Source: Phytophthora quininea
Taxonomy: Eukaryota > Oomycota > Peronosporomycetes > Peronosporales > Peronosporaceae
NCBI GenBank assembly: GCA_011947345.1
Contig: JAAVTG010000075.1
Coordinates: forward strand, 434,001-498,000
Reading direction: 5' to 3'
Length of the DNA: 64,000 bases
The notes beneath the pieces were generated by a model. It was given only the letters and a program-made list of their open reading frames with translations. It ran no database searches and was not told the origin of the DNA. Below are positions 10,457 to 21,929 of this stretch, in pieces (position 1 is the first letter of the stretch; each line of letters opens with the position of its first letter). The translations under genes and the position numbers were made by a program.

Positions 10457-11537
10457 CTAGCTAAGGTACTCGTCCAGCGAAGGTGGTGGTAATCCGAAGT
10501 AGCTGCTAATTTGGTTTCCACCAGAATAACAGTTGTGGCAATTAGTAAGTAGCATGGCAACTTTCACAAACTTGCCAACAGGCGACAAGCCAATCTTTTG
10601 CTGCTGCGGATACGCCACAAATGCCCACAACGTTTCAGGCACTTGAAATTCCACTCGACGGATTCACGCACACGGCTTATTTCCTTGTTAAAAGCTCGCT
10701 CAAACGGATCGCTAATATTGCCTTTGTATCCACTGAGCATGTACTTCTGCACGCCGTATGCGGGGTCACCATATAGAAATCGCCCCGTGAAAAGAGCATC
10801 ATGGTCATCAAAGTACTGCATCAGCTTGCTTTCGCGCAGCAAAGAGATGTCGTGGCGTCTTCCTTCCATTTGGCCCCAAAAGTGAATGCACATACCGTCT
10901 GGTGCTGTGACGGCTTGGTAGTCGAGATAGTGACAGCGTTTGTGGCCGCTATAGCAGAACTTTTGCAGGTTCTCTCCAGGAGCTCCCGGACGAGGTGCTG
11001 AACGGCAAACACGCAGCTTGGTACCATCAGGAAATCCAAAAATCGTGTCAATCGGCGCCCCTTTGCTAGAAATGGCTGCACAGTAGTCCAGCATTCTCTC
11101 CTCCACTAAGCTGTGTGCAAAGAAAATTTTCTCTGCAAACTTGGCACGGACATGGTCGATCATGTGAAAAATATTCGTGAAAGAGGGCCTCGGGAACGAC
11201 CAAAACGCGCAATTAGGTCGTAGTAGCATAAGAGATACGCTAGCCGGCTCAGCATGATACACAACGCCTCGATGCCTGTTGCGCGATCCCTGTTAGTGGT
11301 GATGACCACGTCCGGCACGCGAAGAAGAATACACAAGCGCTGCAGCCCTCCAACGTTAAAACGAAATTCCAGCTCACAATATGCATCCGTGTAGTCGTTT
11401 AGGTTGAACCCAACTCTTGGGATTAACAGTCGCTCAATTTCACCTCCATGGAGAAGGAGAATGTACAGCAGCTTCTTCCTTTTCGACGACACCTTCCTCA
11501 TGATGTACGCGCGCAGCATTTCTTCTTCGTCTGGCAT
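10457..11537 (-). pseudogene. PIF/Harbinger transposase (DDE_Tnp_4 type)
   Basis: Minus strand from ATG 11537. The N-terminal helical part (11537 to about 11200) is followed by the catalytic core. GFPDGTKLRVCR carries the first D (about 11040), FLYGDPAYG the second (about 10755), and RVRESVEWNFKCLK the acidic third position (about 10660). The CYSGHKRCHYLDYQ stretch is typical of PIF transposases in oomycetes. Frameshifts near 11200 and 10635 split it into three frames; the C-terminus ends PPPSLDEYLS at 10457. All three catalytic positions survive, so the element has decayed fairly recently. Confidence 0.85.
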
Positions 11538-11693
11538 GCTAGCCAGTGAAAATAATCGACTGTGAGAGGATGCCCTATTCCTGTGAATTCGTTATTCCTG
11601 TGAATTTCAGACGCTATTCCATTGCGGACAAACCTAATCGCCTCCGGACTCGTATTTGTTTTTGCTTTTCTTGACCTGAACGGAACCGGAATG

Positions 11694-11711
11694 GCATTGC
11701 GAAATCTCTCT
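11694..11711 (-). repeat. Harbinger right TIR
   Basis: GCATTGCGAAATCTCTCT, inverse of the left TIR with two mismatches; followed by AATAAT. Confidence 0.8.
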
Positions 11712-11906
11712 AATAATTAAACTTAGGTTGGCCGGTTGTTTCAGAGTGCACAGCTACCGCGTAATCTCCTTCCACCCGGACCACCTCATGCCAGTCGAGG
11801 AGATAGCAAAGTCACAAGGATCGGACATTGAGATCACCGGCAGGCCAATAATGAACTATTTCACATGAGCCGAAGGAAAGTACTCGAAGAATGTCCATTT
11901 CATGAC

Positions 11907-12240
11907 AGATTTTAGCAAGAACGCACCCATAGACAGGATCGGCGGTGACAGTGATCTCAAGTGATCGAAGGTGCTCATGGACTGTAATGGCAACAGGTTC
12001 CTGGTTAACTTCGCAGATCGTCACACAAGTTACTGCAGGATTTTTGAGGCGATGAGGAAAGCCCTGTTGCGAAAACAATTGAAAATTCCTCGTACATATA
12101 CACGCTGCGCACGGATGGAGGCAGCGAGTACAACAACATTGACCAGTTCTTCCAAACTCCGTGGTCGTGAGGCTAAGACCCATTCTACCTAGGGAAACTG
12201 AGCGCAAGCACAGGGCAGTGATTATCCTCGCTAGGTTGGC
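11907..12240 (+). mobile_element. Ty1/copia integrase scrap
   Basis: Plus-strand fragments read APIDRIGGDS, NGNRFLVNFADRHTSYCRIF and then, after frameshifts, YTLRTDGGSEYNNIDQFF. This is the copia integrase core, with D in the NFxD-type strand and D..GGEY at the second catalytic site. Stops and frame changes make it non-functional. No LTRs or RT were recognised next to it. Confidence 0.65.
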
Positions 12241-12629
12241 TCGTAAACGGAGCTGATGTTTTTGGTAATCTTCAGGGGCGAGATCTCGAAGGAGATTACC
12301 AACCGTTGCACGACGAATTTAATAGATAAAGTCCACCGCAACTAGCGGTTGCAACTGTTGATAGCGCACCGCAATTCATTGATTGCAACGATGGGACTAG
12401 TGAGTGTCAGGACGCCGCGAGGTTCTCGGTGTGGGCGAGTGTGTAGGATGTGAGACATGCAAGCTGGGTTGAAGGGCAATCAACATCTTATCCAACCTAG
12501 GATTGAACTGTATATCGACGCGAAGACGAATATAACCACGCCACCACCAGCAGACAACACTTCAAGTGCTGCCGTAGTCATGCGAAATATGAATGCTCTG
12601 CCCCTCAGCAACAGCACCCCATCGGATTG

Positions 12630-13649
12630 TCGTGACTGACAGATTCTTCACGTCGGCGGTGCTGGCGCTAGAGCTCCTGCATCGAAATCTAGATTTGACC
12701 GGGGAAACCGATCCGGTTACGCGGACGAAGTGATTACCAAGAAGGTTGTTTGCAGGAATAAACCACCAGAGCCTCCCGTGGCGCCGTAAAACTTGCCGCG
12801 AGCAAGACATTTCCCCAGCTCACCGCGCCCATGTGAATGGACAAAGCTCCCGTCCACATGCTGGCCACGGGTGGAAGCCGTCAAAAGGGACCAGTGTGTA
12901 AGCGTGATGTGCTGGATATGATGTTAAATCTAATATAAGCTAACAACGTTTATGGATAACATGTTGGTGATCATTGTTAGGGCGTCGTGTCGGCAGAGCA
13001 AGTCAGAACTATCCTGCGCCGGGGCTGGTCAGATAGTATCAGCGCTGGACGGGAGGTGTGGACGTCACGACCAGCTCCGACTGCAGAGATACAGCGTGCA
13101 GCTCGCCTACAAGCCAAAGAAGTACTATCGATCGTTATTTTTCAGTTTAGTAGATATGGCTCTCGTGAACTCTTTAATAGTTCATCGGTGGCACATGAAA
13201 GCGACGGATCATCTCCCACCTAGGTACTCCAAGTTTGTGCGCACGCTTCACGAACAACGCTTTGCTATTGATGCGGACAAATTTGGCGGGGTGGAGGCGG
13301 CGACTACCGCTGAGGAGCGAACTGCTGCGTCACCGCAACCACGAGTTGTTGATCCTGCAGAACACTATGCCCTTACGAAGTAGAAACGAAAAGCTGAAAA
13401 TGGACGGTAAACTGAGGATTAAGCTGATTGCAAGGACGTTCAAGGTTTGCGCTGTCCGCCGTATTCAGCCGCGGAAGTACTCGAAGTGGTACTGTGTAGG
13501 CTGCTCGCAGGGCGACATTCGGTAAGTTTTGAAACGATTCTGAGGGCTGGCTAATATTTAATACTGCCCTACCTTACAGAAACCACATGTGCACGGTGAT
13601 GGGCCCAGGCGTGTCGAAAATGTGTTTCCAGGTCTGGCATGAAGATTGA
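12630..13649 (+). pseudogene. Second piggyBac-like transposase relic (C-terminal half)
   Basis: In broken frames the plus strand reads RIVVTDRFFTSAVLALELLHRN (second catalytic D, about 12627-12690), then RHDQLRLQRYSVQLAYKPKK following a GGVD-type third D (about 13050-13120) and LFFSLVDMALVNSLIVHRW (about 13135-13195). A cysteine-rich end follows: FKVCAVRR, KWYCVGCSQGD, then after an intron MCTVMGPGVSKMCFQVWHED. It is unlike the 3573-7419 element: the C-terminal cysteine motif differs and there is no nuclease. The 5' half and termini were not found. It abuts the truncated end of a gypsy relic at about 13700. Confidence 0.7.
13522..13579 (+). other. 58-nt intron in the second piggyBac relic
   Basis: ATTCG|GTAAGT donor and CCTTACAG| acceptor. 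Splicing joins the two parts of the C-terminal cysteine cluster. Confidence 0.6.
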
Positions 13650-13702
13650 GCGAATGGGGCCCGCATCACTGGGTACGTCGCCGAGCTCCACCGAGTACAG
13701 TG

Positions 13703-15594
13703 TCACCGTCCCGGAATGCAACATAAATGCCGTCGGCGTCGAGTCTGCCTCACTGAGGAGAACCGAACCGGGTGAGTGATGTCACTGTTACGGATCCAAT
13801 CCACTTTACACGCGATGGCACCGGTCACGGGGTCCCTTTTGGACACTGCAAAGATACTAGACGTCGATGGCGAGTTGGACTGCTCGATCCACCCTTTTCG
13901 AAGCAGGTCCTCCACGTAATTGCTTAGTGCCTCCCGTTCCACGGATGAGTGGCGAAACGGTGCCCTGGCAGCCGGAATTGCATCAGGTCGTAGTGTTACT
14001 TCATGCTCCACTTCACGTTCCGGAGGCAGCACGTCTGGCATACTGTCCTGCAACACATCGCTAAATTCCTCTAATAAGACCCGGATGACCGCTGGTGTTG
14101 ATCTGCGTCCGGGTGTAGCAGCGATGCCCACGCGATAGACTTCAGCATATTCGTCGACTAACAAGCGGCGACGGAACTCCTGGAAGATAGCCTCGCTGAC
14201 GGTCGCTTCAACGAGCTCCGGAATAGCTTGTGGCGCGTTGTCGGGGCTGTCCGCAGCTTCGGGGAATGAGATCTGCTGATCGGCCCAATTACAGGATGGC
14301 ACTGCCCTAGTCACGGATGACCCAAAATTCCATTGTAATTTTATGTTATTGGCCAAAAAAACGGGACGCGAGTAATCACCGAATCACAGTCAACGTTCAA
14401 CTCGCACGACGGAACCAACCGCTGCTGGGTGCCCCCATCAAATCTTCACGCAGCCACCTGGATGATCTTCATCTGCGATGCGTCCATGACGTCGTCCTTC
14501 AGAATGTAATGCGAGGCGCCAGAATCAATCAACATACGACACTTCTTGTCCGCAATTGCTACTGTCTTGATAAAAGGGTGTTAGAATCAACTGACACCGT
14601 CGAGAGCTCCATGATCCCGATAGAGGAGGTATCGGAAGTTATAGGAGATTCTTCCGTTGTAGCCTCGACAGACACTCCATTTACGTCCGCCGAGCCACGC
14701 CATTTCCCTGTCCCGGGTTGCTTCTGCGCGGAAAGTTGGCTATACGATGTCCCCCTTTTTGCAGTAGAAGCACAGATTTTGTTCGCGACACTGACACTTG
14801 TTAATTCTACGGCCGTCCATCTCAGAGAGATCCATCAGAGCAGGTGTCTTGGTGGCCGGAGAAGCTACACCTTACGGAAGTGGCGCTTGGTTCGCATGCC
14901 GACCTGCAAAGTGAGTGGGTTCGTAAGCCTGTGCGGCCGCGATTGCACTAGCAAGGGTGCCACAGCGCAAATACATAATCTCCATTTTGGTCTCGGATTT
15001 CAGGCCCTCACAAAAATGGTCCACCCGGTCCAGCGGGTGTATGCCATGGATTTGAGCCATGAGGTGTCTGAAGCCGTTGACGTAGTCATCTACGGAGCCA
15101 TGCTGCACATATTGGCGAAGCTCAGTACGCAGCCGGAATTGCTGGTCCGGTGGCACGAATTCTGCCACCAACGCCGCGTGCCGTCCAGAGTAGGAAAGGT
15201 CACCTGCTCCACCATCACTTTTGCGTGATGCCATGACGCGGCACGGAAGTTGGTAGCAAGCATCGCCATCCCGCGTGGACCGTTATGGGGCTTCGTGAAG
15301 TTGATGCACTCCCTTGCATGAAGAGCTTCGCTCTGAATATGAACTACTCAACTGATTCGTGCGGATGGCCGTGGTATGTAGGCATACTGATGCACTAAAT
15401 CTTGTGCTCGCCCTGTGCAGCATGTGCCTGCATCTGCTGCTGCAACTGCTGTTAATACCCTAGTAGGTACGACTGAAAATCTTAATAGATATGAGCATTT
15501 TGCTGGCTCAGGCCTGCCACAATTTGCTCAATCGCTTGCATGAACTGATCGGTTTGGATTCCTCCAGCGTGGTGTTCCATATTGGCATCAGCCA
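13703..15594 (-). mobile_element. Ty3/gypsy gag, protease and RT N-terminus relic
   Basis: Minus strand, reading leftwards: gag start MADANMEHHAGG at 15594, gag core (15234-14872, YVQHGSVDDYVNGFRHL), zinc knuckle CREQNLCFYCKKGD (about 14780-14740), retropepsin LIDSGASHYILKDD (about 14545-14500), then linker and RT N-terminus (14356-13703) with APFRHSSVEREAL and KGWIEQSNSPSTSS. The RT stops at about 13700 before the fingers/palm, next to the second piggyBac relic. Gag has several stops. This is a different copy from the 2240-3568/7424 relic. Confidence 0.8.
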
Positions 15595-18150
15595 TTTTAC
15601 ACGTCGAAGTTGAAGTCGAAGCACCCTGATTGGACGAAAATCAGAAATTCGCCCAGCGGATTGATCGACAGCCACGCACATTTGGGGATACCCGGTAGCC
15701 CAAACGATGTGACTTCTGGGAAGTCGGAAGTTGAAGGGAGTTATGGCAGTGAGCAGGGATTGACAGAAATTATCGACAATAGTAATTTGTAAGTAAAATA
15801 GTATTATTACTATCAGTAAATTGTTGTTCATTTTTCTTAGTAGTTCGTTGGAAAATGTCTGTTACTATGTAGCTTGTGGTCGGTCCAAAATAGTACTACG
15901 TTACTAGTTTAGTACGAGGTGTCTATAATATAACTGCCAGATGACCAAAGCTTAACAGAGTGGGCGGCAGTAAAAAATGAAGCAGATATAAGCTCAATTT
16001 CCATTTACCAGTTGGTGACAACGATGCTAACGTTACTCCGAACAAGAGCGAAATGCTAATTATATCTGTGCGTACAGAATTAGAAGCTGCAAAATGCTTG
16101 AACGTTGTTGTGCAATAGCGCAGGTACTTATTTTAAAAGGCGATTTGCAGCTTTCTGATTTTAAAACTACCTGCAAGATACACAAGAAGACAAACAAGCA
16201 TAACCTTTGTAGACATAAGAACTGCTTGTTTATGTGTTGAAAGCAACGGGTACTACGATGGAGTATCCCCTGCGTGTCTTGACAATTAGAACACGTAGCC
16301 ACAGAAGGGGATGATCAAGAGAACAGAAGTGCAGAAGAGGACGCTCAAGATGACGACAGCCAAGACAGCGATATCCACGCCCATGACGATGACGATGGAC
16401 GTGCAAGGCGACGGTAAAACGATGGACGCTCAGGAGGACAGCGACTATGGTCTAGGTAGCGAGACGTATGGCCAAGACGAGGAGCAGCTCATCACTGCGC
16501 TGCTGATAAACGGCTAAGTATTTGCCCAGAAGGTGCCACGAACCAGTACCTTAAAGTTGAGAGAGGTTTGCAAAAGATCAGCTGTTGTGAAACGGGTGCA
16601 GATGCGTGTGTAAGCTAGCCAGCCGTATAAGCTAAACGACCGAGTAGAGCGCAAGCCACGAGGTAGTCCAGTATCGTCAGCCTGATGATGCTGCGCAATG
16701 TAGCTTGATCTGATGAAGAGAGAAGTGATGTTCTGGTGGCCTCGGGGTGCATCCAGAGAGGTGGGTATCTGCAGCCTCACAGCGAAGGACAAACGGTATC
16801 TGCAGCCTGTATAGAGGTATGAAGAGACATCAAGAGAATCGACAGTCTCTCGGCAGTGCCGCGGCCCCAACCCCGCGATCATCCGGATGATCCTCCAGGA
16901 CAGCCTCAGCTACGCTGATACCACTCGGAAGACGTTCTAGCCGCCATGCATACTGTATCGGTAGTGTATGTTTAGTTGTAGCTACAAGTTGATTGGAACA
17001 GCCCTAAATCCTTACTTGATCCGCTGCTCTTCCCAAATATCACAATGTTATGTAATCAAGTAACATACCAGTACGAATTTCTCATAGATATGTCAAAACC
17101 GGGTGATTCGAAGTGGTACGTAATATCAGCTGAAAAAGCGTAGCCCTTGTGCCACTTGCTAGAGTCTCCTAGTACGGCCTTTAGCGGGAGTCATTATTAG
17201 CTTCGATAGTCGCCACTTCTGTATATGAAGTATACATGTATATTTTTATTGTCAATGGTTTTGCACCTTTGGCACTTCAAGGCCTACTCGTCGTGTAGCT
17301 ATATTCTACAGGTATCTTACTAAATGTTTTTCCTAGAAAAAATGTTACCGCACCGCCACCACTATGATACCAGACAACAACGCTGAATTGCTGAAGCTGG
17401 TATTGGGTTGGCTGTACCTATGATGCGCCAGAAACTGGCAATATCCCGTTCGCAATAGTTTGGGGTAGTCCTATTGGCTGTTAGGACAGCACGATTAAAT
17501 ACACAACAAAAGGCACGATATGTACTACACGAACAAAGCAAATATGTAACTTCGCTACAAAAATGATATACTACGTATATTTTGCCAACAAAACACATAC
17601 TACTATAGTTTATTCCGAAAAACGTCACAAATGCCATGTCATCGCCATATCGATTAGACAAAGTGTTTCGTTATGTTGTTTAAATGACGCATGCAAAAGT
17701 ACGCAACTATGCCAAATTAAGTAACAGGATGGTTTCGTTGATGAAGTGCTATGCCTCATGGATTTTTTAAGGTTCGTGTTATACGGACGTACTACCGAAT
17801 ACAGTACTACATGTATTGTAAGCGCAGTACCGAGAGAAAACGCGCCGGCTGACAAATGCAATGCTACATCAAAACCAGTATAAATATATAATGCTTTTGA
17901 CCATCCTCTTGTGTGATAACTTATAATCTGGGTTTTGTTATCATCTTGCAAATATTATATTCATTCTCGTGAGCATAATCACTTCAAGAAGCATTGTGAG
18001 GCACTCCTGACACGCAAGCAGCTTGCAGTTGATCCACTTCGTTTACGTTGACATTCCCGTGAGAATCCGCACGTCTGCAGCCTGACAGCAGAGCTTCACA
18101 ACTCGAATTTCTCTCCAAAGTAACGAAGTTTCACCCATTCGCCCAACACT
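15595..18150. other. 2.5 kb without a supportable gene
   Basis: There are only short frames on both strands. A small plus-strand frame at 16311-16517 is Asp/Glu- and Met-rich and could be linker sequence from a copia-type polyprotein, but nothing conserved is visible. The part from 17000 to 18000 is AT-rich. The LTR expected upstream of the gypsy gag start at 15594 was not identified. Confidence 0.5.
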
Positions 18151-20742
18151 ATGAAGTGTGCTGCTTCCGCGCGTGATACGCCTGAAACCAGTGAAATGGC
18201 CCCGTGCGTAATGTGCGGTCGCAATGTGCATCACATGTGCAGCAACGTTCTTCACGACCCTGACAACATTTCCGTGCGGTGAGTAAGCTCATATTGCTGC
18301 AGTAGAATGTAATAATTCTAATATTTCTATTATCTATATAAAAGATTTTGTAGTGCGGACTGTGTCTACCGCTGGAAAATGTTTGACTCGCCAGCATCAG
18401 CTGCAGCGAGCAGCGCTCAGCTTGATGCGCTAACACAAGCTACGTGTGCGACTCCGTCGGGCAGCAGCGAGGAGGCTGATATTGCGCTGGCGCAGACGCT
18501 CGACACTAGCGCCACACAATCTACTGCTGATTTGAGCGCGCCGTCGCCACCGTCGGGCGAGGTTGACGATTTTGGAATCCCAGTCGACATTATGCATTAC
18601 CTCAGGTTGGGGAGTCGAGATGGCGTCTGGAAAGTAGCGCACATATTGGCGGCGCAATACACGGCTGGTGATGGCAATGTGTACACCCACATGTGCCTGT
18701 TGTGTTCGCGGGAGCTTACAAGCCGCCCGAACGCTGCGGCAAATGCCTGGGAAGGAGCTCTTCGGCGCTGGAGTCACACGTCCAACGTGAAGGATCACAT
18801 GGCCGCCAAACACAGGGACCATGCCATCGGAAAAGCTGCCCGTGACCAGAAGACCATGCGGGCCAAGCGACAGCTCGAAATTGGGTTAGATGAGGAACAT
18901 GCTCTCGGTGTTCAACGTCTGAATTCAGGGCATGCGAACCAGGTGAATGCAAGTTCAGGACACACAAAACCGGCGCCCAAGCGCCAAAAATCGTTGCAGA
19001 AAATCTGGAGTCCCACCAAAGCCGAGCTAAACGTTCACATTTCGCGTTGGCTTATTCACGATGGTTAGAATTGTGTTTTTTCCGATTTGTTATGTTGGCT
19101 AATTGCTCATTGCTTAATTTTCAACTAGGCCTTCCCTACGATACCGTGACCACAGACAGCTTCAAGTTGCTGCTGAAGCAGGCGACAGGGAATCGTGACG
19201 TTACTATTCCTGCTCCTGGAACGTATCGTGATTTACTGGATGCGTCATTTGCGAATTTCTGTACAATGACGGCACGTTTGCTCACAGTGGAGTACTCTCG
19301 GGCCTTTAATGCGCCATTTTGAACTTGCATCACGATACGTGGACAGCGGCAAACGGGGAAATGGGTGTGGTGGGAACATCGGTGTGCTTTATTGACGAAA
19401 GATGGAAATTCCGTTCTATTGCGCTCTTAGCAACGCCTCACAACGAGTCTCATCACTCGATCACCTTGATGACACTGATAGCCAGTCGCGTCCAGGATCT
19501 CTATGGTGTTGACATTAATCGCATGGCACAGTTTACTGTCTCCGACACAGCGCCGGCCGCCAAGAAGGTATCCAAACTGTTTGAGGACACTGTACAAACC
19601 GACTGCACGATGCACGTACTGGATTTGTGTCTTTTGCACGGTACTGGCATGCGCGAGAACATGCAAACTCTTCGCACTCGCGACCCCGCCACCCACGTTT
19701 TGACAAAACGCCGCGTTGTTTGCACAAGTGGGGGTGCTTTAACGGAAGGTGGTTTGCTGGTCAAGAAGATTCGCAGCCTGAATAACTACTTTAACACACC
19801 ACAGCGTGTCGACTGCTTGAACAAGCTGCAAAAGTTTTATGGCTACCCGGAAGTGAACGCGATCGTGGACTGTGACACAAGAGTGGCTTCAACCATCACG
19901 CTCTTTCAGCGCACAATTTTGAACTTTACCGCTCTCAATGCTTACTTTCAACATTGCGCAGAAGATGATGATCCTGCTGTGTTTAACTCCGTATCGGTTG
20001 CTGACTGCCAACTCTTGGTCGAGATGGAGGCGATTGTTGAACCCATTGCAGTTTTAGCTCGGATTGAAGTGCAGCGCAGTGATCTCGTCGCGTCCGAGTT
20101 GATCGTGCTGTTGAAGGCGGCGTCTGACTCTTTAAATCGTGTCAAGTTCCAGCTTTGCGATCTGGATGCCCCGAGAACGGTAAAGCTAAATGAAAAGACT
20201 TTTCCCCGACGCCCGGTAGTGCTTGAATCACTAAGCACGCTCGGTCGCACATGCCTCAAGCGGTTGCAACAACAAGTGCAGAAACGAGTGGCTTCTCTCA
20301 CTACAACCGCCGAAGCCGTCGTCATTTTGCTGCTGGATCCGAGGACTAAATCAGCTGTTGAATCTCTCATAACTTCGCCTGAGCTCGATGCCTCCACTGT
20401 CGCTGAAACCACCAATCACTCAGGAAGTGATTCTGGTGCTCAAGATGGAGGCGAAATCAATCTTGTCGCTGCCGGTAAAGAGATGCTGAAGCTTGTGCAT
20501 CGGGAAGTGTTTCGTGCAATGTTTGAAGGGGCTTCGCACGAAAATGAGAAATCCGCTCCAAGTTTCGTGCCTAACTTGGACCTGGTGCCTTCAATTGATG
20601 ACAATAGTATTCTATGTGGAGCACCAGTCGTAATGACAACCAAGCCGCCCGTGTCTGAGTCTAGTTTTGATGCACAAGCTGATGAGGTCTTGGCAAGATG
20701 GCTTCAACATTCGGTGCAGTGGGTTCCTGTTGCGATGTGCAC

Positions 20743-21148
20743 GGTTCGGCGAACCGGTCCAGCGGACCGGCGAACCGAACCGGTCCAGCGGACCGGCGAA
20801 CCGAACCGGATATTTCCGGCTGCGGGAGAATGCACGGCATTCGCGAACTCGCCAGAAACACGCAAACAGCTCGGAGCTGTTGGACTCGGAGTCCTCGTGC
20901 GAGAAGACAAGGGGCCGGGCCCCAGGAATTTTTCTTCTTCTCGCAAGCGGGTTTGGTCAGAGTGGAGATTAGTATTTTGTCCCAGCAGGTTGGGATTATC
21001 CCACAAAACTATGGTTTTCCCAGCGGGTTTATAGACTGTTCTCCAGGGGCCAAGCTTACTCGAAATACTAGATAGGATTAGATTAGGACTGGGAAGCCAA
21101 GCTTCTCCAACTAATCAAGTGCTTGCCCCAACTTCGAGCCGTGATCGA
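20743..21148. mobile_element. 406-bp insertion in the hAT gene, unknown family, 6-bp target duplication
   Basis: GTGCAC occurs at 20737-20742 and again at 21149-21154, flanking the insertion. Dropping the insert and one copy brings the hAT frame back to within one base of continuity. The left end is GC-rich and self-complementary: GGTTCG.CGAACC, then CCGGTCC-AGC-GGACCGG, repeated. It does not start TG or end CA and shows no long TIR, so a simple solo LTR or MITE is not obvious. No coding sequence was seen. Confidence 0.6.
20747..20810 (+). repeat. Short tandem repeat of a hairpin-forming 26-mer
   Basis: The unit CGGCGAACCGAACCGGTCC + AGCGGAC occurs about two and a half times, the first copy lacking four bases. 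Each unit holds the inverted pair CCGGTCC/GGACCGG. Confidence 0.7.
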
Positions 21149-21529
21149 GTGCACTAAGGAAAGCACTAAGCGCAGAGTGACGACTTGACGGAGGAGGACC
21201 TTACACGAAAGCTGTTAATGCGTCGTGGTGGCGCCGTATGCTGGCGCTTGGAAGCTCTTTGCAAGCATATCGATATTTGCCGTTGGTTTCGCGAGACGGG
21301 TTGCGCTCAGTTCCCATCGGTTGCTGCACTTGCCAGGGTCTGGCTGGGGCGGAGCACATCGAACGCAGTTCAAGAAAGGGTCTTTTCTACCGGCGGGTTT
21401 GTCATGAGCTCGTTGCGTACCAGAACTGAGAACGAGAGAGCGGAGAAGCAGGTACTGATGAAGTTCAACAGAGCTGAGATACAGGGGATGGAGACTGCGC
21501 AGGTCGACAGTGCCACAACTCGCCAGTAG

Positions 21530-21929
21530 TTGAGCAGTACTATTTTACTTTTTACACAGTAGTTTTGATGCGACAGTCAGAGAGAATAAAGTGCTTGGCA
21601 CTTCCAATGCGCTTCTCTCCAAAATGCTGGCAGTATCGCTTGAAAACAGCCAGTACTGTCAATCCCTGACAGTGAGTCTTCCAATTGTAATGGCTCTTAA
21701 GCACATGACGGAAAGTTGCAGAATGATGAATTCAATAGAGACTCTCCAAGCTAGCCTACCTCTAGCTGTGTGTGTCCCGGACTGATGTGTAGCAAATGCA
21801 AGCGAATGAAGATCGTCTTCCCAGTGACGAGTTGTCTGTCGCCGAGAGGCTGCGCAACCTCCACGTCGTCGCTCCAGCCTCGGCTCCAAGCTGACGATGG
21901 CTCAGCACTTCGTACACGGAGAGTCATTA
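21530..21929. other. Short gap between hAT and HSP70 relics, no gene seen
   Basis: Frames of 64-76 codons overlap on both strands without motifs. A terminal repeat of the hAT element should lie here but was not recognised. Confidence 0.45.

Larger units (their letters stand above)
9348..11711. mobile_element. PIF/Harbinger DNA transposon, 2.36 kb, complete but mutated
   Basis: The terminal inverted repeats agree at 16 of 18 positions (AGAGAGGTTTCGCAAAGC on the left; AGAGAGATTTCGCAATGC on the reverse of the right). AATAAT flanks both ends, so the target duplication is AAT or AATAAT. Two convergent genes lie inside: a Myb/SANT-like partner on the plus strand (9638-10444) and a DDE transposase on the minus strand (11537-10457). 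This two-gene layout is typical of PIF/Harbinger. Both genes are frameshifted. Confidence 0.85.
18151..21529 (+). pseudogene. hAT-family transposase, interrupted by a 406-bp insertion
   Basis: From ATG 18151 a small Cys/His segment (CVMCGRNVHHMCSN) precedes a 75-nt intron (18279-18353). Exon 2 carries a BED-type finger: MCLLCSRE ... WSHTSNVKDHMAAKH (about 18690-18815). A second intron (19064-19128) leads to the catalytic region: LHHDTWTAANGEMGVVGTS (about 19325), TVSDTAPAAKKV (about 19540) and TDCTMHVLDLC (about 19600). The hAT dimerisation tail is at 21300-21480 (VWLGRSTSNAVQERVFSTGG, MSSLRTRTENERAEKQ). A frameshift sits near 19317 and another near 21180. The insertion at 20743-21148 splits the coding sequence between the catalytic part and the dimerisation tail. 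The element ends were not found. Confidence 0.85.

Noticed and set aside
14317..15228. 303-codon plus-strand open frame
   Set aside because: Opposite strand of the gypsy gag/protease relic; no recognisable domain of its own.
20743..20756. GGTTCGGCGAACC considered as a Pol III B box of a tRNA or SINE
   Set aside because: It differs from the GGTTCGANNCC B box, no A box lies at the right distance upstream, and no cloverleaf can be drawn.
20747..20810. Tandem repeat considered as a CRISPR array
   Set aside because: The copies are contiguous with no unique spacers, and the host is eukaryotic.
20737..21154. Solo LTR
   Set aside because: With the GTGCAC duplication the insert does not begin TG or end CA, and no polypurine or primer-binding context is present.
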